A DNA stretch of 64,000 nucleotides, from contig JAWWUD010000055.1 in the NCBI GenBank assembly GCA_033964015.1, forward strand, positions 136,501-200,500. The letters are read 5' to 3'. Origin of the DNA: Scolanthus callimorphus. Its lineage: Eukaryota; Cnidaria; Anthozoa; Actiniaria; Edwardsiidae. Positions 11,021 to 22,278 of this stretch are shown here, one piece after another. How positions within the stretch are numbered: the stretch's first letter is position 1; every line of letters starts with the position of its first letter. The translations under genes and the position numbers were made by a program. The notes beneath the pieces were generated by a model. The model did not search any database, was not told where the DNA came from, and saw nothing but the letters and a program-made list of their open reading frames with translations.

Positions 11021-11062
11021 TAGCGGAACTCCTGTGGAGCACCATAGGCTAATGCACGAGAT
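11021..11062 (+). mobile_element. HEF-F: degenerate HEF left end
   Basis: TA then GCGGAACTCCTGTGGAGCACCATAGG. It resembles the HEF left module with the hairpin deleted, then the sequence following the hairpin. It abuts the right end of element P. No partner right end is obvious. Confidence 0.45.
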
Positions 11063-11169
11063 AAAAAAAAGGTAAATTAAAAAAACAAAACTAACCCATC
11101 GAGCTTAACACAGATGGTTTCCTGCGTGGGCGTATCTGTGTTGCCCCGGTGATGGACAGACACCGGGTG

Positions 11170-12312
11170 TTTCAAAACTACGCGCGTGACAAAACTCACG
11201 CAAACTTAGATGATTTGCATACGGACGTTTTTTGTCGATCTTGAAAGTTTGCAAGCAATACTTCGAAAAGCTGCAGAAAAGGGTGGACATTTCAAGCCAT
11301 TTTCAACAAAATCGGACATGTAGCGAACAAGATATTGTATCATTTCATTAAAGAAGGAATTACAAGCTCAAATTGAAGAGCATTTGTAAGCATATTCGCC
11401 AAACGTTCCGGGATGAACATTATTTGTCGGCGGCAGCCACTTCGTTGCACAAGTAGTTTGCTGGAAAAATGGAGTGAATAAACACCGTAAACACTGGATA
11501 TTTGAGGGAAAAAGCGATTTAGCAGGATAAAACAGCTACACGAATCCTTGTGAAATGGTTTTATGAGGTTATCGTTAGGCAAGAAGGGAGAACTAACTAC
11601 TTGAAGTCTTGTTTGTGACGGACAGTTCGCTCGCAAAAACAATGTCGGCAGTCACTCGTTGCACAAGTAGTTTGCTGGAAGAATGGAGTGAATAAACACC
11701 GTAAACACTGGATATTTGAGGGAAAGAGCGATTTAGCAGTATAAAACAGCAACACGAATCCTTGTGAAATGGCTTTATGAGGTTATCATTAGGCAAGAAG
11801 AGGGAGAACTAACTACCTGTACTTGATTAGCCTTGTTTGTGACGTACAGTTCGCTCGCAAAAAAAAACTACAAGAAAGCTGCTGATGAGTCACGTTGCAA
11901 GACACACTATCCTCAGGTAACTTTGAGAATTAGCTCTTTCGATTGTATTTTCTCGACATATTGTAGATAATAGTTTCGGGCTCCTAGTTTCCATTTTTGT
12001 CAAGTTAATAAAATAAAGGAGAAAGTGCCTGCCTAGAATTTTCATTCATGCCTTTCAGTGCAAGAGTGTTTTTCACAGACAACGCTCAGAAGATTTGTGA
12101 GGCCGATTTTTGAGACAAATAAATCTAATTTGTTACTTCATTAGGTTTTTGACCGACTTTTCTTCAGCTTAATAAAAATCGCCGTAAACATGTGGCACTC
12201 ATGAAATTTGGGTGGCAACACAATCTAATGACTAGGTAAATCAATGTCTCAGATTCCGAGATTCTAAACCGATGAAATTCCTCGTTCTTGGGAGTTTGCT
12301 AAGCTGACATGA
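11170..12312 (-). mobile_element. U2: inverted, diverged copy of the U family
   Basis: This is the inverted counterpart of U1. Examples are GTGAATAAACACCGTAAACA here versus its complement at about 1640, and CTCAGATTCCGAGATTCTAA versus its complement near 1080. A block of about 213 bp is tandemly duplicated (starting near 11436 and near 11649). The terminal AGTATATAC is degraded. Reading frames are interrupted by stops. Confidence 0.6.
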
Positions 12313-13563
12313 CCTATAGGAGTAATGCACCTATCAATGTTTAGCCGCTCGAGGGGGAGTGGGGCAAGGGGTGGGGATTTGACATTTATAAAATTTTTGC
12401 AACAAAATTCCCCACCATTGGGCCAAAATATAGTGTTAAATCTTGGTCAATATCCCTACCCCGGGCTGCATTATTTCATAAAATCTCCCAGCACAAATCA
12501 ACTAAAGTCCGACCTCAATTCACACTAGACGTACAAAAGGCAAACAAATCGTCAGCCGATTTGTGAAAACGGCCAATATCTATGATTTATTATATGGCAA
12601 CGAAAGTACGTGCGCTCTGATTGGCTGTTACGAGGTCAGTAAATCCCGGCATGACCTCTCACAAATCCCGTAATGACCTCGCAGTTCACGACTCGCAAAA
12701 ATTCGAATCTCCTTCAAATAAAATTCAAAAAAAGATTTTCAGCGAAATTCACAACAAAGTATACTTGACACAGTATTTGTCTCTTGTAATACAAATCTTA
12801 AACATGTGACAAGAGGAAAATAAAGGCCTGTATATCAGAAATGACCTGTTTACAAAAGGCAAAGCAGAGCCAAAAGTTACTCTAAAGCTATGAATTCGGG
12901 TCTATCCGGAGAAAATGAAAACTACAGGGAGCCAAATAGCAGCAAAAGGTAGAAGCTACATATAAAGTCAAAATTTATTAGAATTCAAGAAACTTGGAAG
13001 CTAAAAATAATAACAGAAAGCGAGTTCAAACTTTGTGCTTACCGATAACTGATGTCGTTGATCTCTTTCTCCATCTCGTTGAGTAGAATTCATTTTTACT
13101 TGACATCCGCTTTTGCACAAAACCCATTCCTCAATATACAGTCGGCTAAATAACCATTGCAATTTTCAGTTATTATCAATGCTGTTGAATCCAGTTCTGG
13201 CTCCCTGTAGCTCCCTGTTTAGTGTAGATCTGAAAATGCGTTTTCGAAGAACACGTTTTCCAGCTTTCAAGCTTTTGCGAAACCAAAGGTGTTTTTCTTG
13301 AAAGCGTTACAAGCTCAAGTTTAAGTTTGAAATTGGTCAAGTGAACAAGTTCGCAAAATATCTGTAAAAGAATTGATTCCGAAGTATTTTGACATCCATA
13401 CTAGTAAGAGATTGATCAGTTTTGAGCAAATGTGGCATGGTTTTCAAACACGGGTTTCTTGTCGAGCCAGTCGACGCGGGCGCGTGTTTTTTGAGTTACT
13501 TCGGCGGGAAAATGTACGAGGCGACTTCCAGTTCGTAAACAGTTTGAGAAAAGTGCCATATAA
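12313..13563. other. No gene recognised
   Basis: It contains a G-rich patch (12345-12380), a GTGCGCTCTGATTGGCTG motif at 12609 that recurs elsewhere in TIR elements, and AT-rich spacer. Short ORFs have no domain signature. Confidence 0.4.
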
Positions 13564-13686
13564 TAGCGGAGCTCCCGCGGGCGCCGAAGGCGCCCGCGTG
13601 CGGAGCCCCATAGCTACATGCAGGAGAAAAAGGAACAAACAAAAGTGTATATGCATCGAACGATTCTGTCATGGACTTCCGGTTTG

Positions 13687-13726
13687 TGCGTTCGTTCGTC
13701 CGTTCGTTCGTTCGTTCGTTCGTCCG
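13687..13726 (+). repeat. (GTTC)n/(GTCC)n microsatellite of HEF-E
   Basis: Tetranucleotide repeats mostly TTCG with TCCG variants, between the left-end module and the minisatellite array. Equivalent tracts occur at 23590-23613 and 38603-38625, in the same relative position. Confidence 0.9.
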
Positions 13727-13730
13727 GAAT

Positions 13731-14815
13731 AACGTCATCGAAACTAGAATAATCAATATCTCAAGAAGGCAACATCGATAGGTGACCAAACTTGGGTAAA
13801 GTTATTCTGGAGGCAAGGGGGGTGCACTACCAAGGTCACGTGACATGACGTCATCGATGACGTCATCAAAACTAGAAAAGTCAATATCTCAAGAAGGCAA
13901 CATCGCTAGGTGACCAAACTTGGGTAAAATTATTTTGGAGGTAAGGGGGGTGCACCACCAAGGTCACGTGCAATGACGTCATCGATGACGTCATCGAAAT
14001 TAGAAAAGTGAATATCTCAAGAAGGTAACATCGCTAGGTGACCAAGCTTGGGTAGAGTTATTTTGGAGGCAAGGGGATTGCACCACCAAGGTCACGTGAC
14101 ATGACGTCATCGATGACGTCATCAAAACTAGAAAAGTCAATATCTCAAGAAGGCAACATCGCTAGGTGACCAAACTTGGGTAAAATATTTTGGAGGTAAG
14201 GTGGATGCACCACCAAGGTCACGAGACATGACGTCATCGATGACGTCATCAAAACTAGAAATGTCAATATCTCAAGAAGGCAACATCGCTAGGTGACCAA
14301 ACTTTGGTAAAGTTATTTTGGAGGCAAGGGGAGTTCACTTCCAAGGTCACGTGACATGACGTCACCGATGACGTCATCAAAACTAGAAAAGTCTATATCT
14401 CGAGAACGCAACATTGCTAGGTGACCAAACTTCAGTTGTAAAGTTATTTTGGACGCAAGGGGGGTGCACTACCAAGGTCACGAGACATGACGTCATCGAT
14501 GACGTCATCAAAACTAGAAATGTCAATATCCCAAGAAGGTAACATCGCTAGGTGACCAAACTTGGGTAAAGTTATTTTGGAGGCAAGGTGGGTGCACAAA
14601 CAGGGTCACGTGACATGACGTCATCAAAACTAGAAAAGTGAATATCTCAGGAAGGCAAGATCGCTAGGTGACCAAACTTGGGTAAACTTATTTTGGAGGC
14701 AAGGGGGATGCATTACCAAGATCACGTGACATGACGTCATCGATGACGTTATTAAATCTATAAAAGTCTATATCTCGAGAAGGCAACATCGCTAGGCGAA
14801 CAAACTTGGGTACAG
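13731..14815 (+). repeat. 127-bp minisatellite array of HEF-E (about 9 units)
   Basis: Each unit has, in order: AATATCTCAAGAAGGCAACA, GGTGACCAAACTTGGGTAAA, AGGCAAGGGGGGTGCA, GTCACGTGAC, then TGACGTCATCGATGACGTCA. Most units therefore carry an E-box CACGTG and two CRE palindromes TGACGTCA. Unit starts are spaced 126-130 bp. The same order occurs in HEF-A, -B and -I despite sequence divergence. Confidence 0.9.
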
Positions 14816-15073
14816 TCGAGAAAACATCCGGAGTATGTGGGTATGGAGCTCTTTGAAATGCAACATAAAAAAATCTGAATTTGCAAGAATGGCAATGGAG
14901 AACACGAATGTTTCCTGTAGCAAGTGACGTCGCGACAAGTCACATTATTAATCTTTTGCAGGACTTATAATTTTCCCTAGCAAAGGCCCAACAAGATAGG
15001 TAAACGCACCCTTTTATAAAAATATGTAACCGGGAGCTCCGCTTTTAGCCAGTGGCTAAATCTATATATTAAA

Positions 15074-15223
15074 CAACTTACTAACCTCTGCCGTTCGGTC
15101 ATTACGGGAAATATCAAACCTCAGCTTTAGTGCATCAACCTCGCCGAAGACGGCTCGGTTGATACACCAGAGCTTCGGTTTGATATTTCCCGTAATGACC
15201 TCACCATCGGTTAGTAAGTAGTT
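15074..15223. repeat. Foldback
   Basis: AACTTACTAACC and GGTTAGTAAGTAGTT form the base. GGTCATTACGGGAAATATCA pairs with its complement TGATATTTCCCGTAATGACC. It lies directly against the HEF-E right end. Confidence 0.75.
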
Positions 15224-15283
15224 AGTCATCTTCGTCAACAGCACACAAAAACTACGATTGAATATATCAATGTTGTCAGTCGC

Positions 15284-17141
15284 AGTAGGGTCTGTTAGGG
15301 TCAAAAAACCTTCGGATCGTGCACTTTTGCGTACAGGCACCAAACTTGGCACAAATGTTCCTTGGGTGATACCAAACAGCTTTACAGGGGGGTGCCACAA
15401 ATGTTCGCCCTAGGGGGGAGGAGAAGGGCATTTTGTCCAAATTAGACATAAGGGATCTTTTGGGGGCTGCAAAGACCGTACAGGCACCAAACTTGGCACA
15501 AATGTTCCTTGGGTGATAGCAAACAGTTTTAGAGGGGGTTGCTACAAATATTCGCCCTAGGGGGGAGAGGAGGGGCATTTTGTCCAAATCAGACATGAGG
15601 GATCTTTTGGGGGCTGCAAAGACCGTACCGGCACCAAACATGGCACAAACGTTCCTTGGGTGATACCAAGAGGTGATACCAAACAGTTTTATAGGAGGGA
15701 TGCCACAAATGTTCGCCCTAGCGGGGAGGAGAGGGGCATTTTGTCCAAATTAGACATGAGGGATCTTTTGGGGGCTGCAAAGACCGTACAGGCACCAAAC
15801 TTGGCACAAATGTTCCTTGGGTGATAGCAAACAGTTTTAGAGGGGGTTGCTACAAATGTTCGCCCTAGGGGGGAGAGGAGGGGCATTTTGTCCAAATCAG
15901 ACATGAGGGATCTTTTGGGGCTGCAAAGACCGTACCGGCACCAAACATGGCACAAACGTTCCTTGGGTGATACCAAGAGGTGATACCAAACAGTTTTATA
16001 GGAGGGATGCCACAAATGTTCGCCCTAGGGGGGAGGAGAGGGGCATTTTGTCCAAATTAGACATGAGGGATCTTTGGGGGCTGCAAAGACCGTACAGGCA
16101 CCAAACTTGACACAAATGTTCCTTTGGACTCCAACCGGCTTCAAGAGTGTGTTCGAGCTACTGAAGTGCGGTTGCAAAGGCAAATGCACCAGCGGGCGCT
16201 GCAAGTGCGACAAGTCCAGCCTCCCATACACGGAACTGTGCACCTGTTCAGTCTCAAGGCAATTTATGCACTAGGTCTGGTGCCTTTGGACTCAACCCCT
16301 CTTAATGGAAATTTTGCCCCTCTCCCTCTTTGCCAAACTTTTTGTGTCGGAACTTGTTTGGGTTTCAGGCCAAGGATTTGTAGCAAAAAGACCCTATGGC
16401 TAATTTGGGCAAAATTCCCATTCCCCTCCCCCTGTAGGGCGAACATTTGTGGCGCCCCCTCTGAATCAGTTTGGTATCACCAAAGAAAGGCATGTGTGCC
16501 AAGTTTGGTGCTGTACGGTCTTGCGGCTCCCAAGGCCCCCATGCTAATTCGAAAAAATGCCCCTCCCCATCCCCCTTGGGCGGACATTTGTGAGACCCCC
16601 TTTCAATTTGTTTAGTAACACCCAAGTAACATTTTGCTACGTGTGGTGCCTGTATGGTATATGAAGCTCAACAAGACCCCATGCTAATTCGGACAAAATT
16701 GCCCCACCCCACCCCCACTGGGCGAACATTTGTGACATCCCCCTCTTAATCTGATTGGTGTCACCCAAGGAACATTTGTGCCAAGTGTGATGCCTGTACG
16801 GTCTTCGCGGCTCCCAAAAGACAACCATGCCTAATTCAGACAAAAATTACCCCTCCCTACCCCCCTAGCGCAAACATATGTGGCATCCCTTCTAAATGAT
16901 ATTTGGTATCTCCCAAGGAACATTTGTGCCAAGTTTGGTGCCTGTACGGTCTTTGCAGCCCCAAAAAGATCCCTCATTTTTAATTTGGACAAAATGCCCC
17001 CTCCCCCCCCCCCCCCCCCCCCTAGGGCGAACATTTGTGGCACCCCCCTCTTAATCTGTTTGGTATCACCCAAGGAACACTTGTGCCAAGTTTGGTGCCT
17101 GTACGCAAAAGTGCACGATAAAATCGCTAACAGACCCTACT
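15284..17141. mobile_element. X: inverted-repeat element with mirrored tandem arrays
   Basis: The ends AGTAGGGTCTGTTAG and CTAACAGACCCTACT bound the element. About 100 bp of arm match, including GTGCACTTTTGCGTACAGG. The left half has about 3-4 units of roughly 180-190 bp in plus orientation (each with CCAAACTTGGCACAAATGTT and TTCGCCCTAGGGGGGA). The right half has more diverged units in the opposite orientation. The centre (16119-16275) is single-copy and encodes a cysteine-rich peptide, listed separately. No transposase. Confidence 0.75.
16119..16265 (+). pseudogene. CXC (tesmin/TSO1-like) cysteine-motif relic
   Basis: The single-copy centre of element X encodes a peptide with the spacing CGCKGKCTSGRCKC, nine residues, then LCTC (cysteines at 16167-16247). 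That is the C-x-C-x3-C-x4-C-x-C ... C-x-C pattern of CXC/CRC cysteine-rich domains, which also occur at the ends of some transposon-encoded proteins. A Tyr (SLPYTEL) stands where the family usually has Cys, and the ORF begins and ends in array sequence. I read it as a coding relic of the autonomous progenitor. Confidence 0.5.
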
Positions 17142-17195
17142 ATCGTGTGACCTATGGCAGTGAACCTATGAGATAGTTACCAGACTCATGACCAA

Positions 17196-17461
17196 AGAGC
17201 CCGCCCCCCGGGAAAGTCCAAGATCAAATAACCCCTCCCTTGGTAAAAAGAGAATGTCAAAATCCCTACCCAGGAGAAAGCATTGTTTTTCAAATCCCCA
17301 CCCTTGCCGCACCCCCCCCCCCCCCCCCCCCATTGATAGGTGCATAATTCCCGACCCCCCGGAAAGTCCAAGATCAAATAACCCCTCCCTTGGGAAAAAC
17401 AGAATGTCAAAATCCCTACCCAGGAGAAAGCATTGTTTTTCAAATCCCCACCCTTGCCGCA
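17196..17461 (+). repeat. Two direct copies of a 115-bp C-rich repeat
   Basis: The blocks GGAAAGTCCAAGATCAAATA and TCAAAATCCCTACCCAGGAG occur at about 17210 and about 17362. They are separated by a C-homopolymer of about 18. A single end resembling the 56550 MITE (ACAGTCATCTGAAATCCGCT) follows at about 17490. Confidence 0.8.
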
Positions 17462-17525
17462 ATTACAAAGTAATTGCGCATTACTCACAACAGTCATCTG
17501 AAATCCGCTCTATACATTAACAATT

Positions 17526-18575
17526 AGTATATACTACACGGGAACCTCCATAGATCGCGTGTTTTGATTGGTTCGCTATCTCGGGATAATGCCACAATAT
17601 TCCGAGATCGAAAGCATTATCCAGAGATTGAGAAGCCCGAGTGCAAGTGGTTCGGATATTTTTACTTTCTGAAGGAGCTATCTGATTCGAAATGCAACAG
17701 AAAAATCCTTCTCAATTAACTTATGTTGTCTCTTTAGTTTTTCAAGGTGAATGAGAGAGAGAATGTATTTCTTGAACTTCGAAAATGTGCTGTTCTTGTT
17801 TTTCAGTTCTTCGGAATCACAGAGATCGATGATTCGTTCACGGCACTTTTGAGAGACGAATTACATTCACAACAACATATTAATTAAGGTAATTTTGTCG
17901 AAAACATATCTACTTTGCCGAACATTTACGTGTACCTGTAGGTTGGAAAGGACAGTAAATCGTAGAAGCCAGTCATTGAGTGCAGTTTAAGAGAGAATTT
18001 CAGTTAAGCTTACAGTTACCGTCGACTTATTGATTCGCTTGATCACGAGCCATCCCGCGACATCAAACGTATTTAAAGTGGTCTCTCTTTTTATGAACAA
18101 GGTCCCAGAGTTTGAAGAGGTTAATTTCCCAAATTTCTGTTTGAATATTCCAAACGAATCTTGAATTTCTCTGCCACCAGGTTGAAAAATATAGTCATCC
18201 ATCGGTGGTGAAATGGCGACCAAAGGCAAAGTGTTTTCAGCGAAGCAACTCTGCAGTTTCACAATCCATATTTCCAAGGCAAAAAAAAGCGAATTTATCC
18301 CTTGAATCCATCCTTGCAACCTTCTAAAAACTTAAATCGTTTATCGTAGTCGATATTAAGGTTATAAAACAAGTGTTTTCTAGCGTTTTTGCTTCTCTAA
18401 AACAGCAGCAAGTTTCCACCATGTGTTCAGTAGCCGAATGCTTGTAGTGAAGTCTGACGTAATGTCACGTGCGTGACAAACGTCACGCATACAGAAAGAG
18501 GCTACAAAATGTCGGCAAATGCCACATTTAGTGTCGTACGGATATTTTTTGGTGTGTTCCCGTGTAGTATATACT
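17526..18575. mobile_element. U3: about 1-kb TIR element of the U family
   Basis: The ends are AGTATATACTACACGGGAAC and its complement GTTCCCGTGTAGTATATACT. GTTTTGATTGGTTCG is near the left end. A 110-residue minus-strand ORF (17987-18319) has no recognised domain and no obvious similarity to the U1 ORF by eye. Non-autonomous or with a decayed gene. Confidence 0.75.
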
Positions 18576-18578
18576 AAA

Positions 18579-19175
18579 ACAATTATTCTCCTCAGGCTCA
18601 GTGAATAGTGGCGATTGTTATATAGCGAGTGCTCACTCCAACCGAGCGCGCGCTCTCATTGGCTAAATCAAGGTCACGTGGTGAAGTACAAATCAAATAT
18701 TCCCCGATCAGTCAATATTGCGAAAAATTATTGACCGGTTGGGGAATATTGCTTTAGCGCGTCGCGTTTGAGAACGAGAAAAAAATAGAAGTTTATTGTA
18801 AACACGCGAGTCTTTCTAAAACCTTTGCTAATTTTGATATGTTATTTAGGAGTGTTTTACCTTTACATGATGCAGTCGGCGCACACTTTGTAACTTCACT
18901 TTCATTCTTGAAATACGTTTGTTTCGACTTAATAATTGCAGTATCTTTTCTGCTATATAACAAAACACTTAATGACTACTCCCTCGGGAAACACCAGTTT
19001 TGTTTCCCTCGAATCTCGATGTTTCCCTCGACTTCGTCTCGGGAAACATCGAGATTCTCGGGAAACAAAACTGATGTTTCCCTCGGGAGCAGTCATTAAG
19101 TGTATAATAGTCCCCTCGACCTCCGGTCTCGGGGACTATTCGCCACTATTCACTTCGCCTTCGGCGAATAATTGT
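18579..19175. mobile_element. TIR element with ACAATTATTC ends and a nested hairpin
   Basis: The left end ACAATTATTC with GTGAATAGTGGCG pairs with the right CGCCACTATTCAC and GAATAATTGT. The right end itself carries TTCGCC-TTC-GGCGAA, a GAA-loop hairpin on the minus strand. The terminal bases resemble those of element P (ACAACTATCC). The interior carries GCGCGCGCTCTCATTGGC and a large hairpin at 18966-19102. Confidence 0.7.
18966..19102. repeat. Near-perfect 137-bp hairpin with GAA-loop apex
   Basis: CACTTAATGACT and AGTCATTAAGTG are the base. GGGAAAC blocks alternate through both arms, and the apex is GAC-TTC-GTC (19030-19038). On the minus strand this is C-GAA-G. Arms match at almost all positions, implying recent origin. 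Confidence 0.85.
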
Positions 19176-20689
19176 TAATTAGTCGCCTCTCTAAAAAGTT
19201 ACCCCTTCCCTTTTATATACTTAATTGAGAAAAAGGCACCTCTAAAATTATTACCTAAATTATCTCAAAAATATAGCACAATATGAAAATGTTATTCTAT
19301 ACTGCAATAAAAAAACTAACTTTTTTTAAACAAAATTTCAACCCTTTTATATAATGAAAGTCACTGCCCTTTATACGCCTACTTAAAATAGGTTTCTTTT
19401 GGTGTTTGGTCTTTTAATTATGGCGCAAAACAAAGGATTTTTTTTGTATGTAAGTGACATGAAACAAAGGTGTTAAAAAAGAAATTGTCACCATATTTTG
19501 TTTTTGGAGTGGTTATAGGGACAACACTGGTGTGAACATCTACCCTAAGCAGAGGTTTCCTTCCCAGTCTTTTATAGCTAGCAAAGTCGTTTGTCTATTT
19601 TTTGTGTCGGACGCATGAACATTTTCACAATCATTATGGAGGTGACAGACTTCAAAATGTTGTGACAACCGCACACCACTAATCACTGCATATAAGATGA
19701 ACGAGGCACTCAATAAAAATAATGTGCATTGTGAGTTACTATTTCAAAATTTTAAATTATTGAAAAAAGTATCATACTCAGCGGCGTAGCCAGGAGTTTC
19801 TGAAGGGGGGGGGGGGGCAGATAGTGAAAACAAGAGGCTGAGGGGACGCGGAGAAAAAAAAAGGAAATATATTATTGAGTTTTCATTGTTGATATTTGAG
19901 CTCTTCTGTTTTTTATTTCCCTGAATCTTGCACTGAAGTAAGAACTTAAATATATCAAAATTGGTCTTGAATACGGTTTTGGGAGGAGCATGAAAAAACA
20001 AAAGTGAAATATTTATTTTTTTCAACCACAAGTTTTTAAAATGTGGTGAATTGTAATTTTGTTGTTTATGGTTTTATTAAATTTTCAGGCACTACAGGGT
20101 CACCTTTTCCCAGACTGACATTTTCAAGTATTAACCCTTTCACTACTGAAGCATTTTCCCTAAAATCCTTCTTTTATGAGGGCAAACAGACACACCCCTG
20201 CCCATTTTTGCATATCGGTGCCGAATTCCTGGGTTTCCTGTGTTTTATGGAGAGGAAGGCTGGGGCTTCTTGTAGAGGTTTACCGCTGACTCACAAGTTG
20301 CTTTCCGTTGGCGGGAAGCCATCGCACAGGTTAGACATCTGAAAAAATGCCTTAAAATACAACCAAAATTCGACTCAGAAGAGGCCATAGGACATCATTA
20401 AGTCTATTATGGGCAATGCATTTGGGCTGTGCTTCAAGTAAGAAGTATGGTTAAGGGGTTTCATTCACTTTTTCAACTGTTCTTCTGAGAGCTGTGGAAA
20501 AATATTGGTGAAAGAAACCCTGTCTACTCTCTAGTGGAATCTTTTTTGCTCAGCACAGAGTTCGCATGAATCTGTGTTTTAGACATAAAAAGCAAGCAAC
20601 TGAGGGTGTTTTTACTTTTAATTGTCGCAGGGCAAAAATACTAATATAAATCTTTTGTCTAACCTGTCCATACAGGGGGGAACCACTGT
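19176..20689. other. No gene recognised
   Basis: AT-rich sequence with a G-run at about 19806-19818. The ORFs at 19744-20031 (minus) and 20043-20342 (plus) lack recognisable domains. Nothing else supported. Confidence 0.4.
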
Positions 20690-20697
20690 GAAATTTC

Positions 20698-20981
20698 CCC
20701 CGGGGGGGGGGGGGGACTCCCATATTTTTTGGGCGGGGCTGCTCGTCGTACCTTTTAGGGTTTAAAATCAGGCGTCTGGTACCTTTTAGGGGTTAAAATT
20801 CGAAAGCGTGTAATTTTTTTCCAGATAGGTACCTCTGTACCTATACGAGAGAAAATTACGAGGAAAAATACGTCTTGTTTGTACCTTTTAGGGGTCAAAA
20901 TCAACTAAGCGACGCCATGTTTAGTACCTTTTAGGGGTAAAATCGAAACTTCCCGACGAGCACCCCCCCCCCCCCCCCGGG
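20698..20981. mobile_element. hAT-type MITE, copy G1
   Basis: The ends are CCCCGGGGG and CCCCCGGG, with GACTCCCATATTTTTTGGGC and GCTCGTCG just inside and CGACGAGCACCCCCC at the other end. The 8-bp GAAATTTC flanks both sides (20690-20697 and 20982-20989). The interior has repeated GTACCTTTTAGGG blocks. The 8-bp duplication indicates a hAT-superfamily transposase acting in trans. Two related copies are at 43748 and 58294. Confidence 0.8.
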
Positions 20982-21149
20982 GAAATTTCATTGGATTACC
21001 ACAGGTATCCCGAGCGCTAGTGTTTTGTGTTGCTTTGTTGTTCAGTCGCTTCAAAGTTACAAAGTTCAAAGCACCATATTTTCCTTGAATGTACACTTGC
21101 AGAGGAGAAACTTCAGGTCAGAGCTAAGGATTAAAGGTACTTTTAAGTA

Positions 21150-21879
21150 AAGCCCGTGGCTTTACTTAGGTGTAATCATGGACAATAGCTTAGCTATGGA
21201 ACAACATGTTAGCTCTATATGTAAGTCTGCCTTCTTTCACATAAGAAGAATTGCAAAAATAAGACATTTTTTATCGGAAGATTCAACGGCAGCGCTGATA
21301 CATGCATTTGTTACATGTAAGTTAGATAATGGGAATGCACTTTTATATGGCCTCCCTAAGTATCTTATTCAGAGGTTGCAGTCAGTACAGAATTGTGCTG
21401 CCCGTCTTGTTACACGTGACTCTAAATTTGCACATGTTACGCCAGTACTGAGGGAGCTCCACTGGTTACCAGTGGAGCATCGAATTATTTTTAAAATATT
21501 ATTATTAGTTTTTAAATCTCTTAATAATTTAGCACCTTTATATATTAGCAGTTTATTACATCACTATAGTCCAGGTCGTAGTCTTCGCTCAGCAAATCAA
21601 TGTCTCCTTGTCGTCCCTGGGTCTAATCAAAAGACTTATGGTGACAGGGCATTCTCAGTGATAGCCCCTAAGCTATGGAATGCCCTGCCCATTGACATAA
21701 GGAGAAGCAGTTCTCTTTTAATTTTTAAAACGCGCCTAAAAACTCATCTTTTTAAACAAGCATTTTTATAGATTATTATTATTATAGATTCTTATTTTTT
21801 AATTGTAGCATTGTAAAGCGCCATAGAGCAGTTAATGTATATGGCGCTATATAAATCTATTATTATTATTATTATTATT
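21150..21879 (+). mobile_element. 5'-truncated CR1-like LINE
   Basis: A 3' ORF2 fragment is followed by a short 3' UTR containing CATTGTAAAGCGCCATAGAG and TATGGCGCTATATAAAT, which can form a hairpin. It ends in an (ATT)n tail at about 21858-21879. The same 3' signature occurs at 55490-55557 and, inverted, at 44786-44937, so three insertions share one 3'-end type. Confidence 0.85.
21178..21771 (+). pseudogene. LINE ORF2 C-terminal region
   Basis: The 197-residue open frame, which starts mid-protein, shows features typical of the region downstream of the reverse-transcriptase catalytic core in CR1/L2-group LINEs. Examples are LQSVQNCAARLV, LHWLPVEHRIIFKI, the APLYISSLL segment and APKLWNALPIDIRRS, with FKTRLKTHLF at the C-terminus. 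The polymerase YADD-containing domain is absent, so the copy is dead on arrival. The frame upstream of the Met (LGVI) is also coding-like, so the Met is not a true start. Confidence 0.85.
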
Positions 21880-22243
21880 GATTGTGTTTGATTTAGTCTA
21901 GAAATTTTCGCGAAAAAAATGCCTCGTCGTGTTCAGTCGAGTGTGCAGTTTTTGCATGTCAAAAATCGCGTGTTATTTTGTGAAATTATGTGGTTGTTTC
22001 TTTAAGAAATCCGAGCCTCTGGTCCACTCAGCCTCTCTGGTCAGTAGAACAATCAGTCTTCTACACAATTTAACAGAGATCAAGTGCCAGTTTGCCGTGA
22101 TTTTGGTAGTAGAGCCTTCCAAGTCTCTGTATGTAACAATGGCCGCTCTAGGAGTGAAAGGGTTAAAAAGTGTAAAATACAATCTCAATGAGATATTTAG
22201 AGTTCAATAAATGCTGAAGTTGTGTGTATTGTTGTTATGTGGG
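21880..22243. other. No gene recognised
   Basis: Spacer between the LINE tail and the HEF-H right end. A 93-residue ORF (21929-22210) lacks recognisable motifs. Confidence 0.4.
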
Positions 22244-22278
22244 TTCCGCTTTTAGGCAGTGCCTAAATCTATATATTA
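22244..22278 (+). mobile_element. HEF-H: solitary HEF right end
   Basis: TTCCGC, then the palindrome TTTAGGCAGTGCCTAAA, then CTATATATTA. This is the right-end form shared with HEF-C and HEF-D. No left end could be paired with it. Confidence 0.65.

Larger units (their letters stand above)
13566..15069 (+). mobile_element. HEF-E: complete array-bearing hairpin-end element
   Basis: TA (13564-13565) precedes GCGGAGCTCC. Then comes a hairpin CGGGCGCC-GAA-GGCGCCCG and a GCGGAGCCCCATAGC segment. These are followed by a (GTTC)n microsatellite and about nine copies of a 127-bp repeat. The right end is ATGTAACCGGGAGCTCCGC, the palindrome TTTAGCCAGTGGCTAAA and CTATATAT, then TA (15070-15071). The order short inverted ends, microsatellite, central tandem repeats and terminal 3' hairpin is that of pearl/DINE/Helentron-type elements. 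No ORF of note; non-autonomous. Confidence 0.85.

Noticed and set aside
13373..13789. Overlapping 70-119 residue ORFs at the HEF-E left end
   Set aside because: They read through the hairpin and tetranucleotide microsatellite (RTNERTNERTNE-type runs) and cover no domain.
13731..14815. CRISPR-like or prokaryotic repeat array
   Set aside because: Units are contiguous 127-bp tandem repeats without unique spacers, inside a eukaryotic-type mobile element.
15276..16625. Several 80-163 residue ORFs in the C/G-rich array
   Set aside because: They are array translations in various frames. Only the cysteine-rich centre (16167-16247) has a recognisable motif.
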